Assembly: GCA_022826755.1 (NCBI GenBank)
Contig: JAJDUG010000074.1
Location: forward strand, 1-64,000
Reading direction: 5' to 3'
DNA: 64,000 nucleotides
Source: Acidobacteriota bacterium
Lineage (GTDB): Bacteria > Acidobacteriota > Terriglobia > Versatilivoradales > Versatilivoraceae
The notes below the pieces were generated by a model. It searched no databases. It had not been told where the DNA came from and worked only from the letters and a program-made list of their open reading frames with translations. Positions 17,991-26,804 of the stretch are shown here, piece after piece (positions within the stretch are counted from its first letter, which is position 1; every line of letters starts with the position of its first letter). The position numbers were made by a program, and so were the translations under genes.

Positions 17991-19553
17991 ATGAATCGAA
18001 GGAAATTCCTTTCCCATTCAGCGGTAGCCCTGTCAGCCGGATCCTCGGTCCTGGGCGCTGCCCGCTCCTCGACAAACCGCCCTGCCTGCAACTACCGCAT
18101 CGTCTACAACGACGACGGCCATACCCTGCAACGCGTGTCGGGAATCCAGGAGCTGCTGGTGAAAGGGGTCGACCGCTTTATCGGGACCCAGGTGGATGCC
18201 CTGTTCTGGAGTATTGGGGAAGCCGATGTCTACTACTTCAGTACCAGGACTGCCGAGAGGTACGGGGAGAATGTGAAGCGGTTCCGGAGTGCCGGAAGCC
18301 TTCGGTTCATACGCGGACTCGAGAGCGTCCTCAAGGAGCGCGAGGACTACTTTCAGGCGATGGCCGATCGTTGCCGCCAGATCGGCATCCAGTTTTTCGT
18401 GACCGTGCGGATGAACGACGCCCACGACAGTCCCAAGGGCTGGAACGCCGTCGATCTCTACAGTCAATTCAAAAAGGCTCACCCGGAACTGCTGCTGGGA
18501 GAGGCCGTCCATCCCAGTTTCGCCACTGGGTTCGATTTCGCCTACGAGCAGGTACGGCAGAACAAGTTCAAGGTCATCGAAGAGATCGTCCAGGACTACG
18601 ACCTGGATGGACTCGAGCTGGATTTCCTGCGGCATCCGGCCTTTTTCAAGCCGGAGGAGGCCTATCGCAACCGCCACCTGATCACCCAACTGGTTCGCAG
18701 AGTGCGAGCCCTGGTGGACCGGACCTCGAAACGTCGCGGCAAACCGTTTCGGCTGGCCGCAAGAGTTCCCTTCTCCTTCAACCTTGCCTTCAAGCTGGGA
18801 TTCGACGTCCCCACCTGGATCAAGGAGGACCTGCTGGACGTGGTGACGGCGGGCACCCCGCGAGGCCATGAATCCGACCTGTCCATGCAGGAAATGGTGG
18901 AATTCGTCGGCGGCCGCGACCTCACCCTGCTGGGCCAGATCGGCTTGTATCATCCCGCGGAGCAGACGCGGGCCACGGCCTTGAACTACTGGAAGCAGGG
19001 CGTGGACGGGATCTATCTTTTCAACTGGTACGCCCCCCTGTGGGACATGGAGCTCTGGCGCAAGTCACTGGTGGAGATCGGAGACCCGAGTCTGTTGAAG
19101 CACCGGGACAAGCGCTATCTCATCGATGAGCAGGTCGCCTCCCTGTGGCGGCGGTCCCACCCCAAGGCCCAGCTTCCGCTGAAGGTCCAGCAGGAAAGCG
19201 TGGGAGGACCCGCCCGGATCCGGTTTTTCGTTGGAGACGACGTGCCGGCGGCCACCGCAGCGGGCAAGTCGGTCCAGGCCAAGCTGGTCTTGCGCCTGGA
19301 ACAGCAAATGGACGACGACGACCTGCAGTTCCGCTTGAACGGCGAGGACCTTTCAAGAGAAGAGGAGGAGGTTCGGCGGGAGCCCACGCTCTTCGGTAGT
19401 CGAGACTTTCTCCACCTGCCGTTCCGGGCCCACATCCTCAAGACCGGATTCAACCGGTTGGAGCTGGTTCTGAAAAAGCGCAACCCGCGCCTGGGGGTCC
19501 CCCTGGTCCTGGCGCAGATGAGCGTGGAGATCGACTACGGCAGCAAGGGGTAA
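17991..19553 (+). CDS. Tat-exported glycosidase-like TIM-barrel protein (paralogue of 531-2300)
   Basis: A 520-residue protein with a twin-arginine-like leader (MNRRKFLSHSAVALSAG) and a strong GGAGGAG site before ATG 17991. The barrel contains YDLDGLELDFLRHP near residue 200 and LNYWKQGVDGIYLFNW near 335, both shared with the lipoprotein at 531-2300. It is therefore a GHL-type glycoside-hydrolase-like protein delivered folded to the periplasm. Catalytic activity is inferred from the conserved Asp/Glu at strand ends. It lies between two PhyH genes, consistent with a compound-degradation cluster. Confidence 0.72.
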   Translation: MNRRKFLSHSAVALSAGSSVLGAARSSTNRPACNYRIVYNDDGHTLQRVSGIQELLVKGVDRFIGTQVDALFWSIGEADVYYFSTRTAERYGENVKRFRSAGSLRFIRGLESVLKEREDYFQAMADRCRQIGIQFFVTVRMNDAHDSPKGWNAVDLYSQFKKAHPELLLGEAVHPSFATGFDFAYEQVRQNKFKVIEEIVQDYDLDGLELDFLRHPAFFKPEEAYRNRHLITQLVRRVRALVDRTSKRRGKPFRLAARVPFSFNLAFKLGFDVPTWIKEDLLDVVTAGTPRGHESDLSMQEMVEFVGGRDLTLLGQIGLYHPAEQTRATALNYWKQGVDGIYLFNWYAPLWDMELWRKSLVEIGDPSLLKHRDKRYLIDEQVASLWRRSHPKAQLPLKVQQESVGGPARIRFFVGDDVPAATAAGKSVQAKLVLRLEQQMDDDDLQFRLNGEDLSREEEEVRREPTLFGSRDFLHLPFRAHILKTGFNRLELVLKKRNPRLGVPLVLAQMSVEIDYGSKG

Positions 19554-19578
19554 GTCACCGGGAATCGAGGGAAAGGAA

Positions 19579-20343
19579 ATGGTCAAGGACAACGGAAGCT
19601 ACGCCGAACAGTATCGGGAGCAGGGCTACCTGGTGGTGGAGGATCTGGTTTCAGCCGAAGAAGTGCAGCAGGTGCGGCAACGGACCGAGGACCTGATTTC
19701 CGGCGTCGTTCCCGGATATCCGCTGGAGGATATCGAGCTGGAGCCGGGCGCCGAGCGCGTGGAGCTGGCCACGGTGCGCAAGCTGAACCGCCCCGCGGCC
19801 AACGATCCGGTGTTCCTGGCTCATGCCGGCCACCCCCGGATTCTGGCCATCGTGGAGTCCATCATCGGTCCCGACATCAAGCTCTACAACAGCCAGTGCT
19901 TCATGAAGCCGCCCGGGGGCGTCGAGAAGCCCTACCACCAGGACTCGGCCTACTTCGCCATCGAGCCCATGGACCTGGTGACCTGCTGGACGGCGCTGGA
20001 CGACGTCACCCTGGATAAGGGACCGATGCATGTGATTCCCGGAAGCCACCGGCAGGGCGTTCTGGACCACAGCCAGCCCTGGGTGGTGCGCGACCGGCGA
20101 GACAAGCAGGTGCCGGACGAGGCCCTGGACCGTGGCCGGGAAACGCCCCTGCTCATGCCGGCGGGCGGTTGCTCCTTTCACCACAGCCTGCTGCTGCATC
20201 GATCCACGCCCAACCGATCCACCACCTCGCGGCGCGGCCTGGCCGTCCACTACATGTCGGCCCGCTCCCGCTGGACCGACGACAGCCGGCCCCAGCCAAG
20301 CTATGTCCTCCTGCAGGGAAGGGAATACCCCGGCTGCGTGTAA
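19579..20343 (+). CDS. Phytanoyl-CoA dioxygenase (PhyH) family protein
   Basis: A 254-residue Fe(II)/2-oxoglutarate hydroxylase. The metal triad is visible as H-x-D in KPYHQDSAYF (about residue 118) and distal His in HHSLLLHRSTPNRS (about 205). Sequence similarity to the PhyH protein at 17132 is modest, so it is a different subfamily, not a recent duplicate. AAAGGAA precedes the ATG. Substrate unknown; probably a hydrophobic or amine-bearing small molecule. Confidence 0.87.
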   Translation: MVKDNGSYAEQYREQGYLVVEDLVSAEEVQQVRQRTEDLISGVVPGYPLEDIELEPGAERVELATVRKLNRPAANDPVFLAHAGHPRILAIVESIIGPDIKLYNSQCFMKPPGGVEKPYHQDSAYFAIEPMDLVTCWTALDDVTLDKGPMHVIPGSHRQGVLDHSQPWVVRDRRDKQVPDEALDRGRETPLLMPAGGCSFHHSLLLHRSTPNRSTTSRRGLAVHYMSARSRWTDDSRPQPSYVLLQGREYPGCV

Positions 20344-20352
20344 TCCTCAGTT

Positions 20353-21897
20353 TCACCGGGCGGCCCGCAGCCCCTTCCAGATGCTGTAGCACATCCCCAA
20401 CAGCACCAGCGCGAACGGGAAACCGGTCACCAGCGAAGCCGTCTGCAGCGCCACCAGTCCGCCGCTGACCAGCAGGGTGATGGCCACGAGTCCTTCGAAT
20501 GCGCACCAGAAGACGCGCTGAACGACCGGCGCGTCCAGTTTGCCTCCGGCGGTGATGGTGTCGACCACGAGCGAACCGGAATCGGAGGAGGTGACGAAGA
20601 AGATGATGACCAGCACGATGCCGATAATCGAGGTGACGCCGGCGAGCGGCAGCGTCTCCAGCATCCTGAACAGGGCCAGTTCCGGCTGCTGGGCCTGCAC
20701 CGCCTCGACCACCGCGGTATGGCCGCCATAAAGATAGTTCGACAGCGCGGTTACCCCGAAAGTGTTCATCCAGAGCGCCGAGACCAGCGTGGGGACGACC
20801 AGCATGCAGCCGACCAGTTGGCGCACCGTGCGGCCGCGCGAGACCCGGGCGATGAACATGCCGACGAAGGGCGACCAGGAGAGCCACCAGGCCCAGTAGA
20901 AGGTGGTCCATCCATGCATGAAGTCCAGGTCGCTACGACCCACCCAGTTGCTGAGCGGTCCGATCGCCGCCAGGTAGTGGCCGATGCCGGCGACGAACCC
21001 GGCCAACAGGTCCGGAGTCGGCCCCACCGCCAGCACGAACGCCAGCAGCAGCAGGGCCAGCAGCAGGTTGGCCTGACTCAGGCGCTTGACTCCTCTGTCC
21101 ATCCCGGCGACCACCGATGCGATCGCGATGAAGGTGATGGTCGCGATGATCAGCACCTTGGTCGTGCCGGTGTTCGGCACGCCGAATACATGGGCAAGCC
21201 CGGCCGCCGTCTGCTCGGCGCCCAGGCCGAGCGAGGTGGCCAGTCCGAAGAGGGCGGCAAACACCGTGAGGACGTCGATCAGGTGGCCGAACCGGCCCCA
21301 GACCGCCTTGCCCAGGACAGGGTAGAACGCCGACCGCAGCGTCAGCGGCAAGCCGAGATTGTAGGCGGCGAAGGCGAGCGCCAGTGCGACGATCGCGTAC
21401 ATGGCCCAGGGGTGCAAGCCCCAGTGAAAGATGGCGGCGGCGATTGCCATCTCTTGGGCGGCGGCGGTGTCGGCCGGGTCGACCCCGAGCGGCGGGTTCC
21501 GGAAATGGGTGATCGGCTCCGCCACTCCGAAAAACATCAGGCCGATGCCGATCCCGGCCGCAAACAGCATGGCGAACCACGACCAGACGGAGTAGTCGGG
21601 CCTGGCGTTGGGACCGCCCAGGCGAATGCGGCCGAGCGGAGTCATCACCAGCAGCAGACAGAACAGGATAAAGAGGTTGCCCGCGCCCAGGAAGACCCAG
21701 TCGAACGTCGAAATGATCCAGGCGTGCATTGCGTCGAAAGCGGCCCCCGCGGCCTCCCGAAACGCCAGCACGCCGACGACGAATGCGATAATGGTGAGAC
21801 TGGATACGGCGAAGACCGGGTTGTGAATGTCGAGCCCCAGAAACCGAACGTTGTCCTGGCCAATCCGGTAGTCGGTTCGTGTGTCGTTAGTGGCCAT
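20353..21897 (-). CDS. BCCT-family betaine/choline/carnitine transporter
   Basis: A 514-residue inner-membrane transporter with about 12 hydrophobic segments. Family marks are the glycine-rich stretch AAGIGIGLMFFGVAEP (helix 3), the signature FYWAWWLSWSPFVGMFIAR, and FVTSSDSGSLV. The Gly-rich helix form, as in BetP, points to ion-coupled uptake rather than CaiT-like antiport. It has no long regulatory C-terminal tail, so osmosensing as in BetP is unlikely. The start is the ATG at 21897; upstream sequence in the same frame runs into a repeat element and is spurious. It converges with the PhyH gene, ten bases apart. Confidence 0.92.
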   Translation of the reverse strand: MATNDTRTDYRIGQDNVRFLGLDIHNPVFAVSSLTIIAFVVGVLAFREAAGAAFDAMHAWIISTFDWVFLGAGNLFILFCLLLVMTPLGRIRLGGPNARPDYSVWSWFAMLFAAGIGIGLMFFGVAEPITHFRNPPLGVDPADTAAAQEMAIAAAIFHWGLHPWAMYAIVALALAFAAYNLGLPLTLRSAFYPVLGKAVWGRFGHLIDVLTVFAALFGLATSLGLGAEQTAAGLAHVFGVPNTGTTKVLIIATITFIAIASVVAGMDRGVKRLSQANLLLALLLLAFVLAVGPTPDLLAGFVAGIGHYLAAIGPLSNWVGRSDLDFMHGWTTFYWAWWLSWSPFVGMFIARVSRGRTVRQLVGCMLVVPTLVSALWMNTFGVTALSNYLYGGHTAVVEAVQAQQPELALFRMLETLPLAGVTSIIGIVLVIIFFVTSSDSGSLVVDTITAGGKLDAPVVQRVFWCAFEGLVAITLLVSGGLVALQTASLVTGFPFALVLLGMCYSIWKGLRAAR

Positions 21898-22116
21898 GAG
21901 GGATCGGAACCTTGTCGGGCTTCCCGGGGACCTTTTGGTTGAAGCCGGCCGCCGGAACTGGAGTGTCCGTAGGGAATGATACCGCGACGCGCAATCGATC
22001 CCTAACCGAGGGACAGGGCATCCGGCGCTGCGCCCCCCAAACCAGGGCAACCCTTGTGGTTGCGCGGTTGTTCCCGTTTGCCCGGTCAACACCACGTCGG
22101 GGCCGCCCAAAGGGCC

Positions 22117-22336
22117 CACCCGGGAGCGCGGGCGTCCCGCCCGCATCCTTGTGCCTGATTCCTTTGGCTGCCGCTGAGCTTTGGTCCGGTGCTGAAGGTA
22201 GCCAACCTATCGGCGGCAACCTCGACAGCCAAACCGAAGCAGACCCAGGGCGCAGTTCCGGGTCGATCCGAGTGGCGGAGAGGGCCAAGGCTGTTCCGGA
22301 ATTGGTGCGGGCGGGACGCCCGCGCTCCCGGGTGGG
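22117..22336. repeat. Family A inverted-repeat element
   Basis: A 220-bp element with ends at 22117-22150 and 22305-22336 (CACCCGGGAGCGCGGGCG and its inverse). The flank to about 22380 holds the inverted form of the CATGTTCCCGGTTTG spacer seen at 12.5 kb. Here the ends read GGGAGCGC instead of GGGAACGC, as in the partial copy at 51150. It lies in the 560-bp gap between the transporter and a small gene; nothing else is visible there. Confidence 0.78.
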
Positions 22337-22459
22337 CATCCTCCACACCATAAACCGGGAACACTGAAGAATTTTGCAAGAGGCTTGAGCGATTGTAGGC
22401 TTGCTCCCGGACTGATAGAGTACGTCTTCCGGTTCACTCGGCAATGGAGAACACCTCAG

Positions 22460-22696
22460 GTGCTGATTACCATCGCCAACTTTCCCTACCCCATCGACGC
22501 CAACCTGGCCAAGTCGCGGTTGGAAGCGGAGGGAATCGACTGCGTTCTGACCAACGAGCATATCGCCGGCATGAATTGGTACTGGCCCCTAGCCATTGGC
22601 GGCGTGGGTCTCCAGGTGAGGGAATCGGATGCCGAGAGAGCCGTGGAGATTCTTGAGAGCGAGCCCCACGACGAAGATGTTGTGGATGAGGACTAG
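22460..22696 (+). CDS. DUF2007-domain small protein
   Basis: A 78-residue protein matching the DUF2007 (putative signal-transducing) pattern. It opens VLITIANFPYPIDANLAK, continues SRLEAEGIDC with an exposed Cys, and ends in a DAERAVEIL helix plus an acidic tail. The start is probably GTG 22460 (GGAGA 11 bases upstream), since family members begin at this point. An ATG at 22385 would add 25 atypical residues. Function of the family is unknown; the ferredoxin-like fold suggests regulation by small ligands or PII-like behaviour. Confidence 0.68.
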   Translation: MLITIANFPYPIDANLAKSRLEAEGIDCVLTNEHIAGMNWYWPLAIGGVGLQVRESDAERAVEILESEPHDEDVVDED

Positions 22697-22851
22697 CCGC
22701 CATTTTTTCCCGGGGGCGCGCTTTTCTTGAGCAGGCTGGCGGCAGCGACATCAGGAGTCCCCGGCGAAGAGTGCAGGCAGGTTTGAAAGAACGGACAGAG
22801 GACGTCGGGACTCGCAGGGTTCGACAAACCCCAAGCAAGGACGGGAAAAAC

Positions 22852-23856
22852 ATGGAAATCGCACTGATGGCGGCAAGCATGCTGGAGAGATCCTGGGAGG
22901 AGATGCTGGACTCCTGCAGGAAGCACGGCATCCGATTGGTGGAGGCCTGCGCCGGGGGGCATATTCCCAAGGTCCACTACGACCCGATCAAGCTGGAAGC
23001 CTCCCCGGCCGCGTTCGAGGCCTTCAAGCGCAGCCTGGATGAGCGGGAGATGCAGATCTGTTCCTTCGGCTGCCATGGAAACCCGATCCACCCCAACCCG
23101 GCCATTGCCGAGAGCGCCCATGCCGACCTGGTGGCTACCTGCAAGCTGGCCGGCCGCCTGGACGTTCACCACATCAGCCTGCTGGCCGGCACGCCCGCCG
23201 GCGGTCCCGAGGACAAGACGCCCAACTGGATCATCAACTCCGCCTTCGTCATGTGGAAGGACGCCTACCGCTGGCAGTGGGAGGAGAGAATCATCCCCTA
23301 CTGGAAGAAGGCCGCCGCCATCGCCGACGACTACGGGGTCAAGCTTTGCATCGAGCCCCACACCGGCGATTGCGTCTACAACACCCAGACCTTCCTGCGC
23401 CTTCGCCGGGAAGTCGGACCCACCATCGGCATGAACCTGGATCCCTCCCACCTGTGGTGGCAGGGCATCGATCCCATCGTTTTCGTGGAGACCATCGGCG
23501 AGGCCATCTACACCTGCCACGTGAAGGATGTGGCCCTGGACCCGCGGTTGGCCGCCCGCGACGGCCTGGTTTCCAGCGCCTACTACGACGAGTGGGACCT
23601 GCGGTCCTGGAGCTATCGCACCCTGGGCTACGGCCACGACGAGTTCTTCTGGCGCAACTTCATCGTCAGCCTACGCCGTGCCGGCTATGACGGACCCCTC
23701 AGCATCGAGTGCGAGGAGCCCTACCTCACCGTGGACGACTCGCTGGCCAAGGCCGTGGAGCTGCTGAAATACGTCCTGCCCAACGAACCGATGCCGTCTG
23801 GCAACTGGATGGACGCCTACCAGTTGGACGACTACGAGAAGAATCTGGGGGGATAG
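22852..23856 (+). CDS. Sugar phosphate isomerase/epimerase (xylose-isomerase-like TIM barrel)
   Basis: A 334-residue AP-endonuclease-2 superfamily barrel of the IolE/hydroxypyruvate-isomerase type. Metal ligands expected in the family are visible in CIEPHTGD (Glu), MNLDPSHLWW (Asp, His), CHVKDVALD (His, Asp) and LSIECEEPY (Glu). No signal peptide is seen, so it is cytosolic, unlike the relative at 43207. The start at 22852 follows GGGAAAAAC; further upstream codons in frame look non-coding. Confidence 0.85.
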   Translation: MEIALMAASMLERSWEEMLDSCRKHGIRLVEACAGGHIPKVHYDPIKLEASPAAFEAFKRSLDEREMQICSFGCHGNPIHPNPAIAESAHADLVATCKLAGRLDVHHISLLAGTPAGGPEDKTPNWIINSAFVMWKDAYRWQWEERIIPYWKKAAAIADDYGVKLCIEPHTGDCVYNTQTFLRLRREVGPTIGMNLDPSHLWWQGIDPIVFVETIGEAIYTCHVKDVALDPRLAARDGLVSSAYYDEWDLRSWSYRTLGYGHDEFFWRNFIVSLRRAGYDGPLSIECEEPYLTVDDSLAKAVELLKYVLPNEPMPSGNWMDAYQLDDYEKNLGG

Positions 23857-23897
23857 GGGAAGGGGAACGGACCACCGAAGGTCTCTGAAGTTCGTCC

Positions 23898-24782
23898 TCA
23901 GAAAACGAGCTCTACGGAAATGGGACAGTGGTCGGACAAGCGCTTGCGCCAACGGTGATAGTTCGTCTCTGCGTAGGTTAATTCTTCGAACGAATGGGGC
24001 TTCACGGCTTTCTCGGCGATCGGTCCGACAATGATGTGATCGATGAATTCCGCGAACCTGCTGTTCCAGCACTGGGGCTTGCGGCCGGCGTTGACCCTGT
24101 AAATCGGCTTTGGATCGCCATCGGCGATGAGATGCCAGAGATCATCGCCCGGCTTATCCATGCGACGATTGAAGTCACCCAGCAGGACAAAGGCCCGCCC
24201 CCGTTCCAAGCGCCGGTCGATCCATGATTCGAGCGGCCTCACCTGCGACTTGAGTTCGCGGCAACTCCTGGTTCCCGGAGGGTCCAGGTCCCGGTCATGG
24301 CAGCCGGACTTCAGGTGCACCGACATCAGGTCGATCTTCCTGCCGTCCACCTCCAACTCGATCACGGTGCCGTAGCGCAGTCCCCATTTTGTGCTCAGCT
24401 CTCGATAATCGGGCAGGCGCCGGTATCGGATACCCTTGCGGATGGCGAAGCCGGTGCGCTGCCGGGTGTCGTGACGGCGCGACAGTTCAATACGGTACTG
24501 CTGCAGAGGAAATACCTTGCGGACAAAGCCCGCATCGACTTCCTGCAAGGCGATGACGTCCGCGTCCAGGTCGTTGGCGTATCGGGCCAACTTGAGGTAA
24601 TCACCAGCCTTGCGCCTGTGATGATCCGGATCCTCCGATGCGAGCCAGTAGATGTTCCAGGACGCAATCCTGATCTCTGCCGCGTCGGCGCCGGCCGAAA
24701 ACGCCTGGACCAGGAACACCAGCAGGACCGATGCCGCCAGGTATCTCGCGGTTCTGGTGTCGAGCATGGCGTCTGAGGACAT
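23898..24782 (-). CDS. Secreted endonuclease/exonuclease/phosphatase-family protein
   Basis: A 294-residue protein with a signal peptide (YLAASVLLVFLVQAFSAGADA) and a complete EEP fold. Marks are SWNIYWLAS (Asn), ALQEVDAG (metal Glu), SVHLKSGC (His), LLGDFNRRMD (Asp, Asn) and the terminal SDHCPI (Asp-His pair). Such enzymes hydrolyse phosphodiesters: nucleic acids, inositol phosphates or sphingomyelin. Export suggests nutrient scavenging. I place the start at ATG 24782; the frame is open to a TTG at 24842 but that would bury the signal peptide. It is divergent from the enolase-superfamily gene. Confidence 0.82.
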   Translation of the reverse strand: MSSDAMLDTRTARYLAASVLLVFLVQAFSAGADAAEIRIASWNIYWLASEDPDHHRRKAGDYLKLARYANDLDADVIALQEVDAGFVRKVFPLQQYRIELSRRHDTRQRTGFAIRKGIRYRRLPDYRELSTKWGLRYGTVIELEVDGRKIDLMSVHLKSGCHDRDLDPPGTRSCRELKSQVRPLESWIDRRLERGRAFVLLGDFNRRMDKPGDDLWHLIADGDPKPIYRVNAGRKPQCWNSRFAEFIDHIIVGPIAEKAVKPHSFEELTYAETNYHRWRKRLSDHCPISVELVF

Positions 24783-24896
24783 GGCGTTCTGGACGTGATC
24801 CGTGATCGGCCGAAGTTCAGCCACGGTGTCATCTTGGCGCAAACCTGCCTATAATGAGTCTTCTCTTCAGCCTTCGTCAAAAAATTGGAGTCGGCC

Positions 24897-26294
24897 ATGC
24901 GCTTTCCCAACTCATCCGGAAGAAATTCTGAAGCCGAAACCGGTGTTCTCACCCGCCGCGGCTTTTTTACGGCGGCCTTGGCAAGCGGCTGTCTGCTGAA
25001 CGGGTGGAAGCCGGTGTGGGCGGCCCGGAAGAAAGCCGAGTCCCGGCATGGAACCATCCGGGTCACCGACATCGAGGTCCACAACATCACCGAAGAGTTC
25101 GTGGACTGGATCGCCTACGAGCTCAACCACTTCTACGGTCCCTGGAAACGGACCGTCTACGTGGTGCGCACCGACGCCGGGCTGATCGGACTGGGCGAGA
25201 GCGGAAGTCCGGAGCCGCAGGAGACCATTGAGAAGTACATCGGCACCAGCCCCTTCGATTGGGTGGGGGACGAGACCTCCCTGGGATTGGGGACGGCCAT
25301 GTACGACCTGATGGGCAAGGCGGCCGGAGTCCCCGTCTACAAGCTCTTCGGCCAGCGCTACCGCCGCTGGGTGCCGGTGGCTTCCTGGACGGTCTCGACC
25401 CACCCGGATCGCATGGCGCAAGCCGTCAAGAAGTTCTCGGCCATGGGCTACACCTGGATGAAGTACCACCTCTCGCCCTTCGAGAACGTGATGGACCAGA
25501 TGGACGCCATGCAGGAAGTGGCCCCCAAGGGGTTCCGCATCCACCACGACATCACCATGCACGGCACCAACGACCACATGTTCGAGCTGCTGGAGAAGAT
25601 CTCGAAATACCGCATCGCCGGCTGTTTCGAGGACCCTCTGCAGGAGCGGGACATCGAAGGCTACGCCGAGCTGACCAGGCGCTGCCGGCTGCCGATCGTC
25701 TATCACCACACCCCGCTGGGAGCCACCTTCGAGATACTGAGGCGGGCGGCCGATGCCTACATGCTGGGACACCAGAAGATCGGCGTGGCGCGGCGGCGGG
25801 CCGGCCTGTTCGCGGCCGCCAACATTCCCTTCATGCTGCAGAACGTGGGCGGCAACATCACCCGGGCCATGACGGCCCACATGCAGTCGGCCTTCAAGAC
25901 GGCCAGTTTCCACTTCGTCAACACCTCGGAGAGCAAGAAGTCGGATGTGGTCAAGGAGCGGCTCGATCCGGTCAATGGATTTGTCAAGGTTCCGGAACGG
26001 CCCGGACTGGGCGTGACCCTGGACCGGGCGGAGCTGGAACGGCTGGAAAAGCTGCAACTGCCCGAGCAGGACAAATGGATCATCAAGACCCGCTTCGCCG
26101 ACGGCACCCGCATGTACAACATCGCCGATCCCGAGCGCTCCCTCTTCATGGTGCGCCCCGACCGCTGGCGCCTGATCCCCATGAGCTACGACTCCCCCCT
26201 CACCACCGAATACTGGGACAACGACGGCTCCGAAGAGTACCGCCAGATGTTCGCCCGAATCGAAAAGGAAGGCATCGTGCTGGTGAAGCCGTGA
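24897..26294 (+). CDS. Tat-exported enolase-superfamily (mandelate racemase/muconate lactonizing-like) protein
   Basis: A 465-residue enzyme with a twin-arginine leader (LTRRGFFTAALASG). The N-terminal capping domain precedes a barrel with Lys in WMKYHLSPF, the first metal ligand Asp in IHHDITMHG and the second Glu in GCFEDPLQE. At the third ligand position, where the family has Glu or Asp, the sequence reads PIVYHHTPLG. The usual base near the end is also not obvious. It may thus be an atypical sugar-acid dehydratase or a non-catalytic relative. GGAG lies eight bases before ATG 24897. Confidence 0.8.
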   Translation: MRFPNSSGRNSEAETGVLTRRGFFTAALASGCLLNGWKPVWAARKKAESRHGTIRVTDIEVHNITEEFVDWIAYELNHFYGPWKRTVYVVRTDAGLIGLGESGSPEPQETIEKYIGTSPFDWVGDETSLGLGTAMYDLMGKAAGVPVYKLFGQRYRRWVPVASWTVSTHPDRMAQAVKKFSAMGYTWMKYHLSPFENVMDQMDAMQEVAPKGFRIHHDITMHGTNDHMFELLEKISKYRIAGCFEDPLQERDIEGYAELTRRCRLPIVYHHTPLGATFEILRRAADAYMLGHQKIGVARRRAGLFAAANIPFMLQNVGGNITRAMTAHMQSAFKTASFHFVNTSESKKSDVVKERLDPVNGFVKVPERPGLGVTLDRAELERLEKLQLPEQDKWIIKTRFADGTRMYNIADPERSLFMVRPDRWRLIPMSYDSPLTTEYWDNDGSEEYRQMFARIEKEGIVLVKP

Positions 26295-26804
26295 GGGGGT
26301 ATAGACGAACCCGGGCGCCAGCCAGGGTTTTCGAGTTGAGCCGCGAATGCGGCGCCAGCACTAAGCCGTGGGCGTAAGCCCATGGAAAAGGATGCCTAAA
26401 AAACCCGAGCTGCGTAGGCGGCGGCAGCACGGTACTCCGTCCCCAATATACAAAGGGCTAAGCATGTACCCTCCCGGTGGAGTACGTCTCCCGTAAGGAC
26501 TCCCGCCCCGTAAACCTGAAGGAACCGCGGTTCAGTGCGGCGTGCGTCGGATTTAGAGCGGCACTCCCCTTCGACGCGAAGCGTAGGGGCATCCCGATGG
26601 TTGAAGGGAACAAGTGAGGGAGCCGTGAAAAGCGCTTCTACCGCAGGCCGGTTCGCAAGGCCGATGAGAGTTTCACGGCCCATCTGGCCCGTCTGAAATT
26701 GAAGGGGAAATAGTTATTGGTGTAAGCGTTGTCCGCAGGGGAAAAACTGTCATGGGTATGCTCTGTTGACGTATCAGGCTCAACTTCTTGGGAGGTAGAC
26801 TTTC
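26295..26804. other. 510-bp intergenic stretch of unknown nature
   Basis: No gene is supported. The stretch has several short hairpins (GGAACCGCGGTTC near 26530; CCCCTTCGACGCGAAGCGTAGGGG near 26566) and short open runs in more than one frame that stop repeatedly. It reads like a decayed element or a structured RNA; a group II intron fragment was considered but not proven. The last 20 bases hold the ribosome site (GGGAGG) of the next gene. Confidence 0.4.

Noticed and set aside
26396-26683. 95-codon minus-strand open frame in the gap before the helicase gene
   Set aside because: No ribosome site, no recognisable domain, and it overlaps strong hairpins; kept only as an unexplained segment.
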